Below are positions 36,061 to 47,624 of a stretch of 64,000 nucleotides of DNA, in pieces. A program made the translations under genes and the position numbers. The first letter of the stretch is position 1. Each line of letters starts with the position of its first letter. Under the pieces are notes generated by a model, which ran no database searches, was not told where the DNA came from, and saw only the letters and a program-made list of their open reading frames with translations. The stretch spans positions 12,685,001 through 12,749,000 of the forward strand of contig NC_092680.1 in the NCBI RefSeq assembly GCF_964355755.1, given 5' to 3'. Origin of the DNA: Antedon mediterranea. Its lineage: Eukaryota > Echinodermata > Crinoidea > Comatulida > Antedonidae.

Positions 36061-36195
36061 AATGCAAAGTGTACAGAAAGCTCTATGTTTGCTAAATACT
36101 CTTTTTTAAACGTTAATATTGCCTGCCAGAATTTTCAACGTGATGCCGTGTGTATCGTATATTATACGCGCGTAACATTTTAACGTTGGATTTAG

Positions 36196-36600
36196 CTTGT
36201 GATTTTAAACAAAAAGCGTTTTGTAATTTTTGAATGGTGTTATTTTGTGTAGGCTATTATTTTAATGAAGAAATAAAACCTTCCGTGGTAACAGTAGCCT
36301 ACCATTTTGCTGTTTTGTGTTTGTTCTTGTTTGTGTTCAATGTCTTGTCTTGCCAAATTGTATAAAACAAAACTTTAATATTCAATTCAATTTCTTTTTA
36401 TCGCGGAATTATCATCCATATAAAAACTCCTATAACTGAGAAAGAACAATTCAATTTAACTTGTGATTGAAAATCGTTTTTGTAATTTTTGTTTGGTATT
36501 ATTTTGTGTATTGTTTTTGTGAATGAAGAAACGTTTCTTGGTTTCTTTCTTGTTTTTGTGTGTGTGTGTTCGGATTTGTCATTGATATTGAACACTGTAT
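36196..36600. repeat. Direct duplication, period ~265 bp
   Basis: CTTGTGATT... followed by TTTTGTAATTTTTG, TTATTTTGTGTA and AATGAAGAAA occurs at about 36196-36275 and again, in the same order, at about 36461-36530. The copies are diverged by substitutions and small gaps. The second copy ends in a TG microsatellite (36557-36570). Confidence 0.6.
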
Positions 36601-37149
36601 AGGCCAACGGATAATATTTAAAGTTATTTTGTACCGTGTCATAAAGTTTAAAATATAATTAATTATTTGATTGTATTAGCAAATGATTTATATCGTTCAT
36701 AGTACAAAAATAAACATCGATGTAAGGATAGGATCAGGATGAACATTTTAAATTTTGAAACATTACATTTTTTTGTGTGTGTTTGGATGTAATTGGAATT
36801 CAACAAAGGTCAGGTAAACGTGAAAATAACTTAAAATAACTATCATTTCTTTACTTTAATATAGTAAACAAATGATAATTAGGCATATGCGTCATATTAT
36901 ATAGACGTACAGTATGTCTAAAAAACATTAAAATGAAGATTAATAAAATCAGACTTTGAACAGGCCATTTTGTAAATGAAATACAGGTACAGTAATTAGT
37001 TCCGTAGCAAAAAAAACCTAACGGTTAAATTTAACCAAAAATCCATTGGCTGGCTGACTCTTTACTTTTTTGCTTAAAATTACATTTTTTGTCAGGTCAA
37101 TATTTTTTTAGATCAAATTTGTTATGGTCAAAATGAATAACTAAATGTG

Positions 37150-37264
37150 AAGTGCCCATGGACATGATGATGTCATATCACTACCATATTTGGGCATATC
37201 ACTACCATATTTGGGCATATCACACTTTTTTTGTCAAACTAGTTTGATAGTGTAGACCGAGAGG
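37150..37264. mobile_element. Palindromic MITE, copy C (one end missing)
   Basis: The right end is intact (CAAACTAGTTTGATAGTGTA then GACCGAGAG), and the interior has ATATCACTACCATATTTGGG in two tandem copies. The left inverted terminus is not recognisable, so the copy is truncated or decayed on that side. Confidence 0.75.
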
Positions 37265-39566
37265 TTTATACTATTTACATTTGCGGCATAGAAGATATAG
37301 CGTAATATAGCAGTACAGTTTAAACACAGTCCTCTCTATCGAAGACGCGGCGGATCAACAGCGAAATCAACAAACTGTATTTGACAACATCACATGTTGT
37401 CGAAACTAAACGTGCATTAACGATCATGCTAGAATTGGAACAGCCATCTGACGTAAGTTATTATTTTACAAGACCCTCCTGAATGAAAAATGAAATTGAC
37501 ATTTACAAGTGTTGTTTCGTGCACACCGACATTTTGTTCATGTTTTACTTTTGCGCACGATTGAGCAGCTTAAACACTTGTACACGCGTGTATTCGTTTT
37601 AAAAGCGTTTCAACCGACGCACTGTGGTCAAATCTCTAAACATTGTACGCTGGCGCACTAACACGTCATACTATAGCATTTGCGTCATCTAACGCATTCA
37701 ATAACGTACATGTCAATTGGTCATATATGATAAGTCTGAACATATGACGCGTTGGTATTGTTTTACGCACTATTCATATTTTGTTTAAGTTTTGTTTACG
37801 CGATTAAGTTCTTCGTTAAAAAAGTTTTAAAAAAGAAAGAAAACGTATAAATTATTCTTAATGTTGTCATTTATCATAGCTCTGGGATTGGCAAACTTAA
37901 AAATATGATTGCTAATTACAATTTTCATATATTTCTCCTATTTTGTTTATCATTAGGCCTACTATGTTTATAACAATGATAGGCCGTAGTGATTACAAAT
38001 ATTATTTTTTAAATAAATAAAATCATTAATCTTTATCAGTATTTTAACAATATCAACAATTATAAAACTAAATTGCTTTTTAAAACATAGATAAGTAACA
38101 TTAAAATTATTATTTACAAAATATACAAAATGTTTAATTTACAACAATAATTGTAGGCAGGTGAAAATATCATACTGTATGCATACATAAGTTGTTAAAC
38201 AAATCTTTTCTATTTAATAATGAATATAAATGAATACTATTGATGATACACACAAACAGGATACAAGGCACAAAAGCATTGAGTTTGATAGATTGTCTTC
38301 TTAGAGAGTTTACGACGACTCGCGTTCTGATCTTGATACGGGTATAATATCTATAAAATGTGATTCTAATACAATCTTTCAACCTATTTATTTAACATAA
38401 TAAATAGAATCATTGATTTATTAAACAATTAAATGAGCCCGAAGGAATCAAATCTCATTACGTCACTCGGTTAAGATTCAGATTTTACAATGATGACATG
38501 GATTGCCATTGTAACAACGCACGCATTGCTCCAAGTAGTGTTTCTTATTGTTTTTGCTTTTTTAAAAAATCTTTATAATAATATTTTGCTGGTTGCAAAA
38601 GACAGTTTAAGTATGCAGTATATCAGTATTTTTCTGCATAGAGAGTGGTAGCATTAGCTGGGCTCAGAATATTCACTCGTATAGGGCGCCGCCTAACGAT
38701 GTGATCTAAGTTTTTTTGGTTGGTTTGACTGTACTGTATTACAAAATTGGCTACCCACCCATACTATTACATTACTGTTAATGTTGTAGATTTACATGGA
38801 ATTTGTTTCAGTTTTTGCTTCATATGGTTTGAGCATTCAACAAGATAAATTGACGGGTTTTTTGTTTTTTGATTTTTTTTTTTAAATATTAAAACATTTT
38901 ATATTTTATAAAAACATAAGTAGACAAAACATGTGACCTAAGTCTACAAATAATTCAACTAGATAATGTGCTCGGGTTATGGAGAAAATAATTAGGTAAA
39001 CAAATGTAAAAATAATAGAAACATAATTCAATTCAAGGCAATTTGACCCGTGACATGCCTATCCATAATAATATTTATATAAAAAAATAAACGAATACAA
39101 AAAATGTCGACTGTAAAGATGTTTGAAATATATAATTTGAAATTCTATATAAGATTCACAAATTATTTTTCCAGAGGTCGTGTTTGAATTTTAAAAGCAT
39201 TATTGAAAGACGGGATATTGATTTCAGTCTCAATGGCTATATTCATTTAATTAAGATGATCATACATTTTTTTTTTGTAATATTCATAAGTCATTAGCAA
39301 AACTGCATATAGTTACTTTTAATAAGAGTGCGTTGCTCCATTTTATCTCCGTATACGTTTTCCTTTTGACATGTGATGCTAATATGTATAGGGTCTCTCA
39401 TGCGGGTATTTGCAACGAATAAAATTAAGGCTCTGAAGAAACGCAATGTTTTCTGTATGTTATATAGATATGGTTTGATAACGTTGTATACATGCGTATG
39501 TATCATGCGTTTTTTACGCATTACATCGTTAAAAATTTCGTCTTTCACTATATGAACAAAAAGGCT
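37265..39566. other. Non-coding DNA, nothing recognised
   Basis: AT-rich sequence with T- and A-runs. ORFs at 38170-38382 (-) and 39294-39555 (both strands) overlap and lack motifs. A less AT-rich stretch at 37320-37700 contains several CGCACTAACACG-like words but no exon. Confidence 0.4.
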
Positions 39567-39714
39567 AAAGCTCTCTCTAAACTATTAAACGAGTTTGACA
39601 AAAAAGTGTGATGTGCCTATATAGTGATATCCCCAAATATTGTAGTGATATGACATCATGCCCATATATGGCCACATTTTGTCACATAAAATGTTATAGT
39701 GTAAGACAGATCTT
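39567..39714. mobile_element. Palindromic MITE, copy D
   Basis: The left end AAAGCTCTCTCTAAACTATT and right end TTATAGTGTAAGACAGATCT are diverged versions of the inverted termini of the family. The interior keeps GTGTGATGTGCCTATAT, a GTAGTGATATG word and ATCATGCCCATATATGG. It is more diverged than copies B and E. Confidence 0.7.
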
Positions 39715-40337
39715 TAGAATTAATAATAATATTAATACTGAATAATTCATAATTTTCAACAAATCCCTACATTCTAAAGTTTACTATCAACGATATAGTT
39801 ATATTTTGTTACACAATCGTTACTGTAGGACAAAGTTGCATGTACACTGTAAATGTACTATATCTCGTGATTATTGTGTACTACTATAGTTGATGTTATG
39901 TCCACATCGAAGTGAAATGGTTATATTTAACCGATTGAAGAGTATAATTCCGTTTACACTTGAAGTAGCGCCGATGATAATAAGGCAAGATTTACTTGGC
40001 ATGAGTTACCATTTTGCATTGGTAAAATGCCATCATACTTCCAATCTACGTGGCGGTAAAGGATATCATGAACAACTTGTTTGATATGAACTCAAATGTT
40101 TGAATTGTATGTTTATCTGTAGCTTGGAATGTAAAAAGTTGTATGCATCACTTTTATTGAGTAGTCTTAACATGGCTGTAAATTTTATGGTCTTATAAAC
40201 ATGCTGAAAACTATAGGCCTTATTTTAGGGTCTACTACTAGATTTATTTATATACATAAAGTCGTTTTTTGTTGGAATGATTAGTATTTTTCCTATTGTT
40301 AACTATCATTTTAAATTAATCTTTTTTTCACGATTCT
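39715..40337. other. Non-coding DNA
   Basis: A 64-codon plus-strand ORF at 39890-40084 has no recognised motif. Nothing else is seen. Confidence 0.4.
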
Positions 40338-40690
40338 AGACCAATCCTGTATTACTGATGCTCTATTTTTAGAGATTTTCCATTGGCACCGGTGCCCTTT
40401 TCTTGATGCTGTACCATTTATAGACACATTAGGCCTTTCATGTATTACTGATGTCTTTTTTTAAGAGTGTTTCTTCTGGTACTGGTTCCCTTTTCTTTCT
40501 TTTAGAACCATGGTGCTTTCCTATTGGTATGTCCGTTTTAGACCCACCGTGCCTTTCTATTGTTGTGTCCATCTGTACAGTGCCTTTCCCGTTGGTGTGT
40601 ATCCGTGGGCGGTTGCGGACCACTGTGTGGGGTATAGCTGTTTGAAGGGTGTCGATGCATACAACATAATCATATTCCATACTCAACTGA
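40338..40690 (-). pseudogene. Repeat-bearing minus-strand frame, unidentified
   Basis: The minus-strand frame at 40438-40686 encodes 82 residues with a degenerate 12-residue repeat (IHTNGKGTVQMD, TTIERHGGSKTD, IPIGKHHGSKRK) and then KKREPVPEETLLKKDISNT before a TGA. A second, broken copy of the last block (KKRAPVPMENL, stops, then SISNT) follows about 93 bp further along the same strand. The region is GC-richer than its flanks and looks like decayed or fast-evolving coding sequence with 36-bp units. No homologue is recognised. The intact part could be one exon of a real gene. Confidence 0.35.
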
Positions 40691-41039
40691 TAAACAACAT
40701 CATTTATTTCCCCTCCATCATAGTGATTGACAAGTTACGCTTATCTTCAACACCCCATGACATTTTGATATATAGAGGAAGATGGCACGAACTTTGACCT
40801 TGCCTCTAGGTATGACGTAGGAGGTGAAGATTTTCATCGTCTAATTCATCATATCCGTATTCTAAGTTCAAGAGTCTACTAATCCCACTGTAGTCTTAGC
40901 AGTTTAAAGAAACAATTTCATGTTGGTGTCACCAACACAGAATTAAGTTCCATGATTATGATTTTAATATTGATTTGTGATTTAATTATGACGATGACAA
41001 CTTGTCTCTTCTGTATACAGTGTTCCTAAAAGTAGAAAA

Positions 41040-41050
41040 TGCGCATGCGC
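41040..41050. promoter_or_regulatory. Perfect NRF-1-type palindrome TGCGCATGCGC
   Basis: TGCGCATGCGC is the consensus half-site pair bound by NRF-1, usually found within about 100 bp of housekeeping gene start sites. In such AT-rich DNA a chance match is uncommon. The nearest coding-like frame is the minus-strand one at 40438-40686, about 350 bp downstream on that strand. No transcription start can be placed. Confidence 0.4.
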
Positions 41051-44000
41051 TTATTCGGGTTAGTTTACGGTATTACATTACGAAAGGTGTCGAGTAAGTT
41101 TTTAAGTTCGGTTAAAACGTTCGAGATGAAATCTTTTCTGAGGCTACATACTGTATTTGATATAATTATATTATCGTCTGATACTCACTGCTAGGAATAC
41201 AAAACGAATAATCAGAATAGATTACCCTTTGGGCCCAAAAGATGAATTAAATTAAAAGAATGTTCACGATATTTATTGAAATTATACTGTAGAAAATGAC
41301 AAATATATATGGTAACTATAAAAGATCAGACAACGTTGAACTTTTAGCCCCTTACGGATTACTTAATACAAATTACTTTTTAACATTCAGGCTACAGTCT
41401 CAAAGTTATGAGGGGAGAAGGTAGGATTGATGGGAAAGCCGGGGGAGTGCGACCTGTCATCGATAGGTTGAGCCAGCAGCAGAATCCTCAGCCAGGTTAC
41501 AGACTAATCATGGGTTGGAATGATTACATATATATCAAAATGTAAAAATATACAATATGCTTTGGGTGTAGAGTTTTCACGTGAAGTATTTATAAACTTT
41601 CATTTAACGTTTGTCTTATGAAAGCTAATGATAATCCCACAATGCCACCGGCTACGTAGATACATAGCAGTTCCTAACTTTAAATATATTTTGTTTTAAG
41701 GTAAAAATCGAATAACTACGAATGCAACGTATATCTATTGTCCATGGTGTCTGAGAAGGTGAGCAGATAACTTTTATAGATCAACGTTGCTCTCAGAGAA
41801 TGTAGCTACTTTTTAAATTCGGTTTTCAGTTGATATACAATACCAATTTGTTTGACACTTTAAACACTTTTATAGTAAGCTAAACTATAATATTAGCAAA
41901 AGCAGGTTTGCGGTACATGATGTAATTCTAAAAAAAAGAAAGAATTTAAATTAAAGAATGTCTTGAAGAGTTTTGGGTGACGCAAACCTTCTTCTAAAAC
42001 GTGTGTACTAATTCAAACTCTCAGATATTTCAAAATCATTTTTTTAAATTAAATAATTTCTTAAATGTACAGGTATTGTTATGTTAATATATAAACGATT
42101 TACTTAGCTTTAATCATAAATGGTTGTTTGTCGGTATTTGTTAAATAAGATTATGTTAATGTTTAATATTTATTTTTATGTGTAGGACATCTTGTAGTTT
42201 CTAGTGATGAATTTGACAGCATTCGCGTCATAACGCATTTAGACCGTTTATAAATGCGATTATTATTATTACTAAGAGAAACAGAAAATACGAGTTAAGA
42301 CACACGGTTAGTTAGCTAAGTTTATGGCCTATTGGCTTCTGCTCGTTTTTTTACTGACAGGCAAAATCAAAAACTTAACATCTGAAATTAGCCGTAACAA
42401 GTTAGAATATTAAACCCTAACACCCACCAAACGATGCGGAAAAACACAACAGCAATTATAAACAAGAACAATATTATTTTGTATACTCGAATATGAAGGT
42501 TTCACAATAATATTTAAATGTTGAGTTTGGCTTGAAGATATCGATTTGTAGATAGATTTAAACCCTTGGGTAGGTATCACCAAATGCAACCATCCAACAA
42601 TACATTCGATATTGAAATATAATTATGCTTGCTCTAAGCTACTATGATGAAAAATAAATTAAAAGGTACGTCAATATCTTTGTCAATATGAATGCGAGGA
42701 AGATACTAGGCCGACACCTTAGTTCTATTAGTGCATAACAATCTATAAAGACAATAGTTAGCGGCGATGACAACCAGCAAGGCTTTATAATTACCAATAG
42801 ATACACGGGCGAAAACCAAGCGATTGGGTTACGTATTGTTGATAATTATAACACACTACGTCAAGGAGCCGCATTCATGAAACTAAGTAATTTACTGTGT
42901 AAGAGCTTATGATCAACTATTAAAAAGTACAGAACACCGTTCTAGAATTACGTTTAATTATCAATGATAGACAATCTACGTATTTCTGTGGATAGTATTT
43001 CGTTTAATATCCCAAATAATTGCATTCTTGATGATAGTGTTGCATTTTTATGAAAAATAACAAAGATGGAAACTTGGGATATGGAAGTGTGGAGTGAATT
43101 GTTTTCGTCAGTGTTCCTGAGTTTATTCCCATTGTTTAACTTTCAACCAATCACATGCCTCTAAAGTTAAAAAGAAAAACGTATGTAGGCAAACCTCACA
43201 CCCACGAAGAAATATCTGAATTCAGCTTTCTAGAAAGGTAAACTTCGGGCCAATCGCATAAGTGTAAAAACACTGCCAATGTTCAGCAACATTATGTGTT
43301 TGCACTCTATAATTATTAATAAGAAAATAAGATAATAAATAAGATTTATATTTTACCTACATTGTATGGTACTTTATTATTAGCTCTAACAAACATTAAC
43401 AATACTTTCTTATGGCTAAACGTTGTCATCATTCTTATGTATACTTAATAGATTCCGTTTTCAGGCTACAAACAATTCACATAGCCGACGAGAATTTTGA
43501 CAAAGTATAAAAATAAAAATGGATATTTAGTATACGACAAACGTGATGACTATCAACAGTATCTAGAAAACGAACATCGAACTATTATTACTGAATAAAT
43601 TATTCAGATTTGTAGAAGCATATGCATAAGTCTATTTCAATTTGTATATTTGAAACAAGTAGTATAGACCTTCTAATTGTCTCGGAAGATCTCTCTTATT
43701 TAGCAGAAAGTAATTTCATTATAAACGTAAGGACTATTAACAGAAAATGACCAACAACATAATCAGTGAAATTACATTATCCCTAATTGGTATTATTAAA
43801 AAAATATTCCAGCTTGAAATCACCAAGAGCAAATTCCCTGCCCAGCCATCTTAAATATGACCCTAAGGATTGTAGATTACATTCAGTAATTTGTAAGACA
43901 ATAAAGTTCTCTGCTCGTATCAATATAGCCAGAAGAAATTCACTTATTACAATTCAGAAATCTAGTATATTTATAACATGGTAGACTGAATCTAAGCCTG

Positions 44001-44250
44001 GAGTCTTTAAGCTTAAGTCCTAGTCTCATTGATTCTGGGCGTACCCCGGTAGCACTATGCCTGCTGTTAGTACCACAACAAGCTGGAAATTAGCCTTAAT
44101 TTTGATTCATGTAAGAGGTTTATTATGTCTGTCGTATATCTACAGGCCTTATTTGTTTGATATATTTTAATTAATTGTTCAATAAGAGGATATAAAGTGA
44201 AAGTTTATAACATTTTAGAAGACGTTTTTGATCAAGTTACTATAAATAAA
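41051..44250. other. Non-coding span, nothing recognised
   Basis: No coding exon, RNA gene or delimited repeat seen. A GC-richer patch at 41400-41510 carries no ORF. A 65-codon ORF at 43787-43984 lacks motifs. Confidence 0.4.
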
Positions 44251-44420
44251 TATATATAAACAAATCAGGCAAAGAACATTAAGGGCTAGTGTTGCCCGAA
44301 AGCTTTGCTAACTTTTCTGGCTGTTTTACTTCTCGTTTTGATTTAGCTTTTCGCTTTTATTTTGTATCTCCATTGAGATCCAGCCACTGCATTGTCATTT
44401 TTTCAGTAATTTGCCTTTGG

Positions 44421-44466
<46 letters not shown>

Positions 44467-44900
44467 CGTTTCAAATTAATTAATTAAATTTCAGTATATA
44501 ACCGGGCGGTTTAGAATTAATGTTCTTTGCCTGTTGTGTTTATATATATAAAAGTATCTCTTCGGAGATCCCGCCTCGTGAATAAAAATACTGAAAGATG
44601 AGGGCGTATCAATTTGATCTCTGTTGCGCGTGCGTACAACTGAGGACTAGTGCTGTTCCGCCGTACCACGCCGAGAATGTTAAAGAGTCGCTATCCAATC
44701 GAGTTCGAACAATACCATGAAAGCCCCAGTGGTCTAATGGTTAGGACATCTGCATATCAAGCAGGCGGTCCGAGTTCGAGTCTCGGTTGGGGCGACTTTT
44801 TCTCATTCTCACAGATTTCATCATCTTTATCGTTTCAAATTAATTAATTAAATTTCAGTATATAACCGGGCGGTTTAGAATTAATGTTCTTTGCCTGATG

Positions 44901-44939
<39 letters not shown>

Positions 44940-45040
44940 TCAGAGGTAAATCTCAGTGGAGATGAAAATAATAATAATCAAACATCTCCATCAAAACAAT
45001 AAAGCAAAACAGCAAGAAAGAAAATGCTCGAGCTTTATCA
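44251..45040. repeat. Nested repeat cluster with inverted and direct repeats
   Basis: AATCAGGCAAAGAACATTAA at 44263-44282 is the inverted form of TTAATGTTCTTTGCCTG, which ends two 72-bp direct repeats (44462-44533 and 44826-44897; both contain TATAACCGGGCGGTTTAGAA). AT microsatellites at 44423-44462 and 44904-44937 sit next to them. The block at 44295-44370 (CCGAAAGCTTTGCTAACTTT...) has a diverged copy at 47548-47624 and a decayed inverted copy at about 44980-45040. The cluster is best read as one or two MITE-like elements, one inserted in or duplicated around the tRNA-like gene. Confidence 0.65.
44723..44794 (+). tRNA. tRNA-like gene, anticodon AUC (Asp codon GAU)
   Basis: All four stems pair. 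The acceptor is GCCCCAG with TTGGGGC (one G-T pair), discriminator G at 44794. The D-stem is GTCT with GGAC around AATGGTTA. The anticodon stem is TCTGC with GCAGG, loop ATATCAA, so position 33 is U, the anticodon is ATC (44756-44758) and 37 is A. The T-stem is CCGAG with CTCGG around TTCGAGT. Five Ts at 44797-44801 form a Pol III terminator. A and B boxes are present. The 5' half resembles tRNA-Arg/Glu-type bodies rather than the usual tRNA-Asp. Anticodon A34 is not used for Asp in eukaryotes, so this may be a mutated or repeat-borne pseudogene. Confidence 0.65.
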
Positions 45041-46448
45041 TTTATTATAAATTATATTTATTAATTTATTTTCAACTTTATGTTTAATGATGAAGACTTT
45101 TTGTCTTTCGTAAATCTAAGAGAATATAAATGTGTAAAGTTGTGGTATAGCGTTTCTTCATTACGTCACAGTCGATATATCGTATTTTGTAAGTATTATA
45201 CATATCTGACTCGTGGTGATTTCTTTCAACATTATTGCAATGTTTCATATTTTATTGTCAAACCTGCCATGTTTTCTGTCGACAGCAACTCGTGCGCCGC
45301 CAGCGACACTCAAGGTGTGTTTTAAATTGGTCCTTTTTCAAAATAAATTGGTAAAAAAATGTTAGATCATTTTAAAGATGTGCTCTGTGAGATGCCTGTC
45401 AAACAAGATAACACGAAGTCTTCACACGATGCTGCTGAAGGTTAAATTGCAAAAACAAATATCGAAAAAAAACTTCTATTTTAAAATTTGTTTTTAATTA
45501 AAGTTATTTTCATTAAGATAATTGTTAAATGGATTCAAACAAACTAAAAATAAAACAATACTATAATTGTCTTGCTGACATGTTGAGTATAGTCCCTTTT
45601 AAAAGTAACACAAATAGTTATTCCTTTGACAGAAAATTGTCGATAAAAAATGTGTCTGATAAAACTGTAGTTTAAATAAAAGAATATAATTTCCTGCAAG
45701 TCAAAAAGTTTGGTTAAAATTCAACTGTTTGTTTTGTCTTTTTTATTAGCTAAATCATTATTTTTTTTGGCAAAAGTGAATAATTATTAAAACTACAACA
45801 TTCAAAGTTTTCAAATTTATACATATTTTTTTAATGTTTTTTCAGGAAAAGCATCTTTAAAAAGAAATTTTGTTGTGGTACTTTAAGTTGTTGATCATCC
45901 TACTCAGTTCTCACTTCCAATATAAAGTCTAAGTTAATTAAACAGAATCTTAACACCATTAGTTGCTAAAAACAAATACCAAGATATTAAAGACGTTCGA
46001 TTAAAATAACAAACGCTAAAAGAAAAGCTTATCTGTAATCTTGTAATACGGCTGAAGCCATGCCTGTCATCCTGGCATTATTATTAGAATGCATATTTTA
46101 TACGTTGTATTTTTACAGCAATTCGATCAAGCAACGAACATTATTGAACATAAACACACGCTCATCTCTCAAACTGTATGCAATTGCAATAGACCAGTAA
46201 TAATCGATATAATTAACCTATATTTAATGTGATATACGTGTAATAACGTGTGTAGATTTTAATTGTTCGTCTTCATGTCCTTTCTTATTAATATTCTTGA
46301 CAAGAAGTTAACTGATAGCAATATGCTCATGTCCAATTACTCAATAGGCCTGTTATCGTCAATATAATTTCAACAAAATCAGTCATTACCGTACATTAGT
46401 AAATATAACGACAATTTGGCACTTTCTTGATATCATAATGCTTGCTTC
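45041..46448. other. Non-coding DNA
   Basis: A plus-strand ORF at 45080-45325 ends in a short GC-rich stretch (CTCGTGCGCCGCCAGCGACA) before a GTGTGT donor-like site; without a motif I do not call an exon. The rest is AT-rich with no recognised repeat. Confidence 0.4.
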
Positions 46449-46560
46449 CAGGACGCAACGCTAGAACGTATGTCGCAACATAAGCGAATTGACCAATCAC
46501 AAGCGACAAATCCGAATAATATCGCTTTTGATTGGTCAATTCGCTTAGGTCCTAGTGAGA
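46449..46560. mobile_element. Fold-back MITE, copy 1
   Basis: Arms 46481-46506 (TAAGCGAATTGACCAATCAC...) and 46522-46547 are 26 bp long and pair at 25 of 26 positions around a 15-bp loop. The outer ends are AGGACGCAACG on the left and AGGTCCTAGTGAGA on the right. A related sequence lies at 62105-62217, and the right end of that copy (GCGTTGCGTCCTAGTGGG) is the inverted form of the left end of this one, which defines the family termini. Confidence 0.75.
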
Positions 46561-47547
46561 ACCAAGATAGTTGGCGTGCCACACAAATGCGCAGCTGCGG
46601 AGGAGTCTAAAATCTGTTATGCGCAAGTTCAGAAACATATGACCATTATGCATAATGAATATAGAATATTAAGATTTGCCTTAATACTATTTTTCTTTCT
46701 TGGTAACTGTGAGATACAGGCAAGCAAATATCTTGTCAGTAGATCACACAGGAAGCCGAGAAGGATGCGATGAAAGCGGGGAAACTGATTCAGATACCTC
46801 ATGTTGAGTGAATGTGGCAGGCCTAGCAAATACGTTGCCTAACTTGTTAATTGGCAGTGCTATTCTGAAGTTATTTAATTCATGTAATTGACAAGCTCAG
46901 ATAGCTTAACACGTTTAAAGAGGGTTGTTCACTTTTTTTCCTGAACACTTTAAAAACGGAAACAAACCTAGGAAATAACCATTACCAAACACGATCGGAA
47001 ATGACCGTGTTCGACTAATTGTCAAGATGTGACTTGTCGTCTTCATATAACCAACTAACAAACATTTTCCTTTTAATCACCACTGAGTGGCTCACTTTAA
47101 TGTACTAAACCATATATAAATGAGTCAGTTCATTTCTCAATTGGATTGGTCTCGATTGTTCTTGTATAGTTTTACATCAAAAAAGTGTCGAATCATACCT
47201 CATCTACCTCTCCACCTATGTTAGTGTTATTTCATTATATCACAGGCTGTTTTAGAATGTCTCTCCTTATACGGTATTCTTTAATATTTCCAATGTACGT
47301 TTATCAGGTTTAAATGTAAACTTAAGGATTAATTAAAAATAATTATTACGTCATTTTTTTAAATAAATTAAATAGATTAAATGTTAGGAATAATTGTTAC
47401 GTCATATTTAAAAATTAATTATCAAAGTGAGTAAATGTTGATACTCGACTTTTGTAGTGAACACTGAATTTGTTTGAAAGTTTAAATGTCAACTGAAATA
47501 ATTATCATAAACAAATTTTAGGAATAAAACTGTTTTTAAAAGTATTT
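46561..47547. other. Non-coding DNA
   Basis: A 72-codon plus-strand ORF at 46555-46773 begins inside the fold-back element and has no motif. Nothing else is recognised. Confidence 0.4.
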
Positions 47548-47624
47548 CCGAAAGCTCGGCAACCTTTTCTGCCTGTTTTACTTTTTCGTTTTAATTTAGC
47601 TATTTGCTTATTTATTTTTATCTC
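47548..47624 (+). repeat. Second copy of the 44.3-kb repeat block
   Basis: CCGAAAGCTCGGCAACCTTT followed by TCTGCCTGTTTTACTTTTTC matches the block at 44295-44370 with scattered substitutions and reads in the same direction, ending in TTTTATCTCC. It is a solo fragment without the tRNA-like gene or the 72-bp repeats. Confidence 0.7.

Noticed and set aside
44289-44847. Two 64-65 codon ORFs sharing the ending LSFQIN
   Set aside because: The shared ending comes from the 72-bp direct repeat, and the second ORF runs through the tRNA-like gene.
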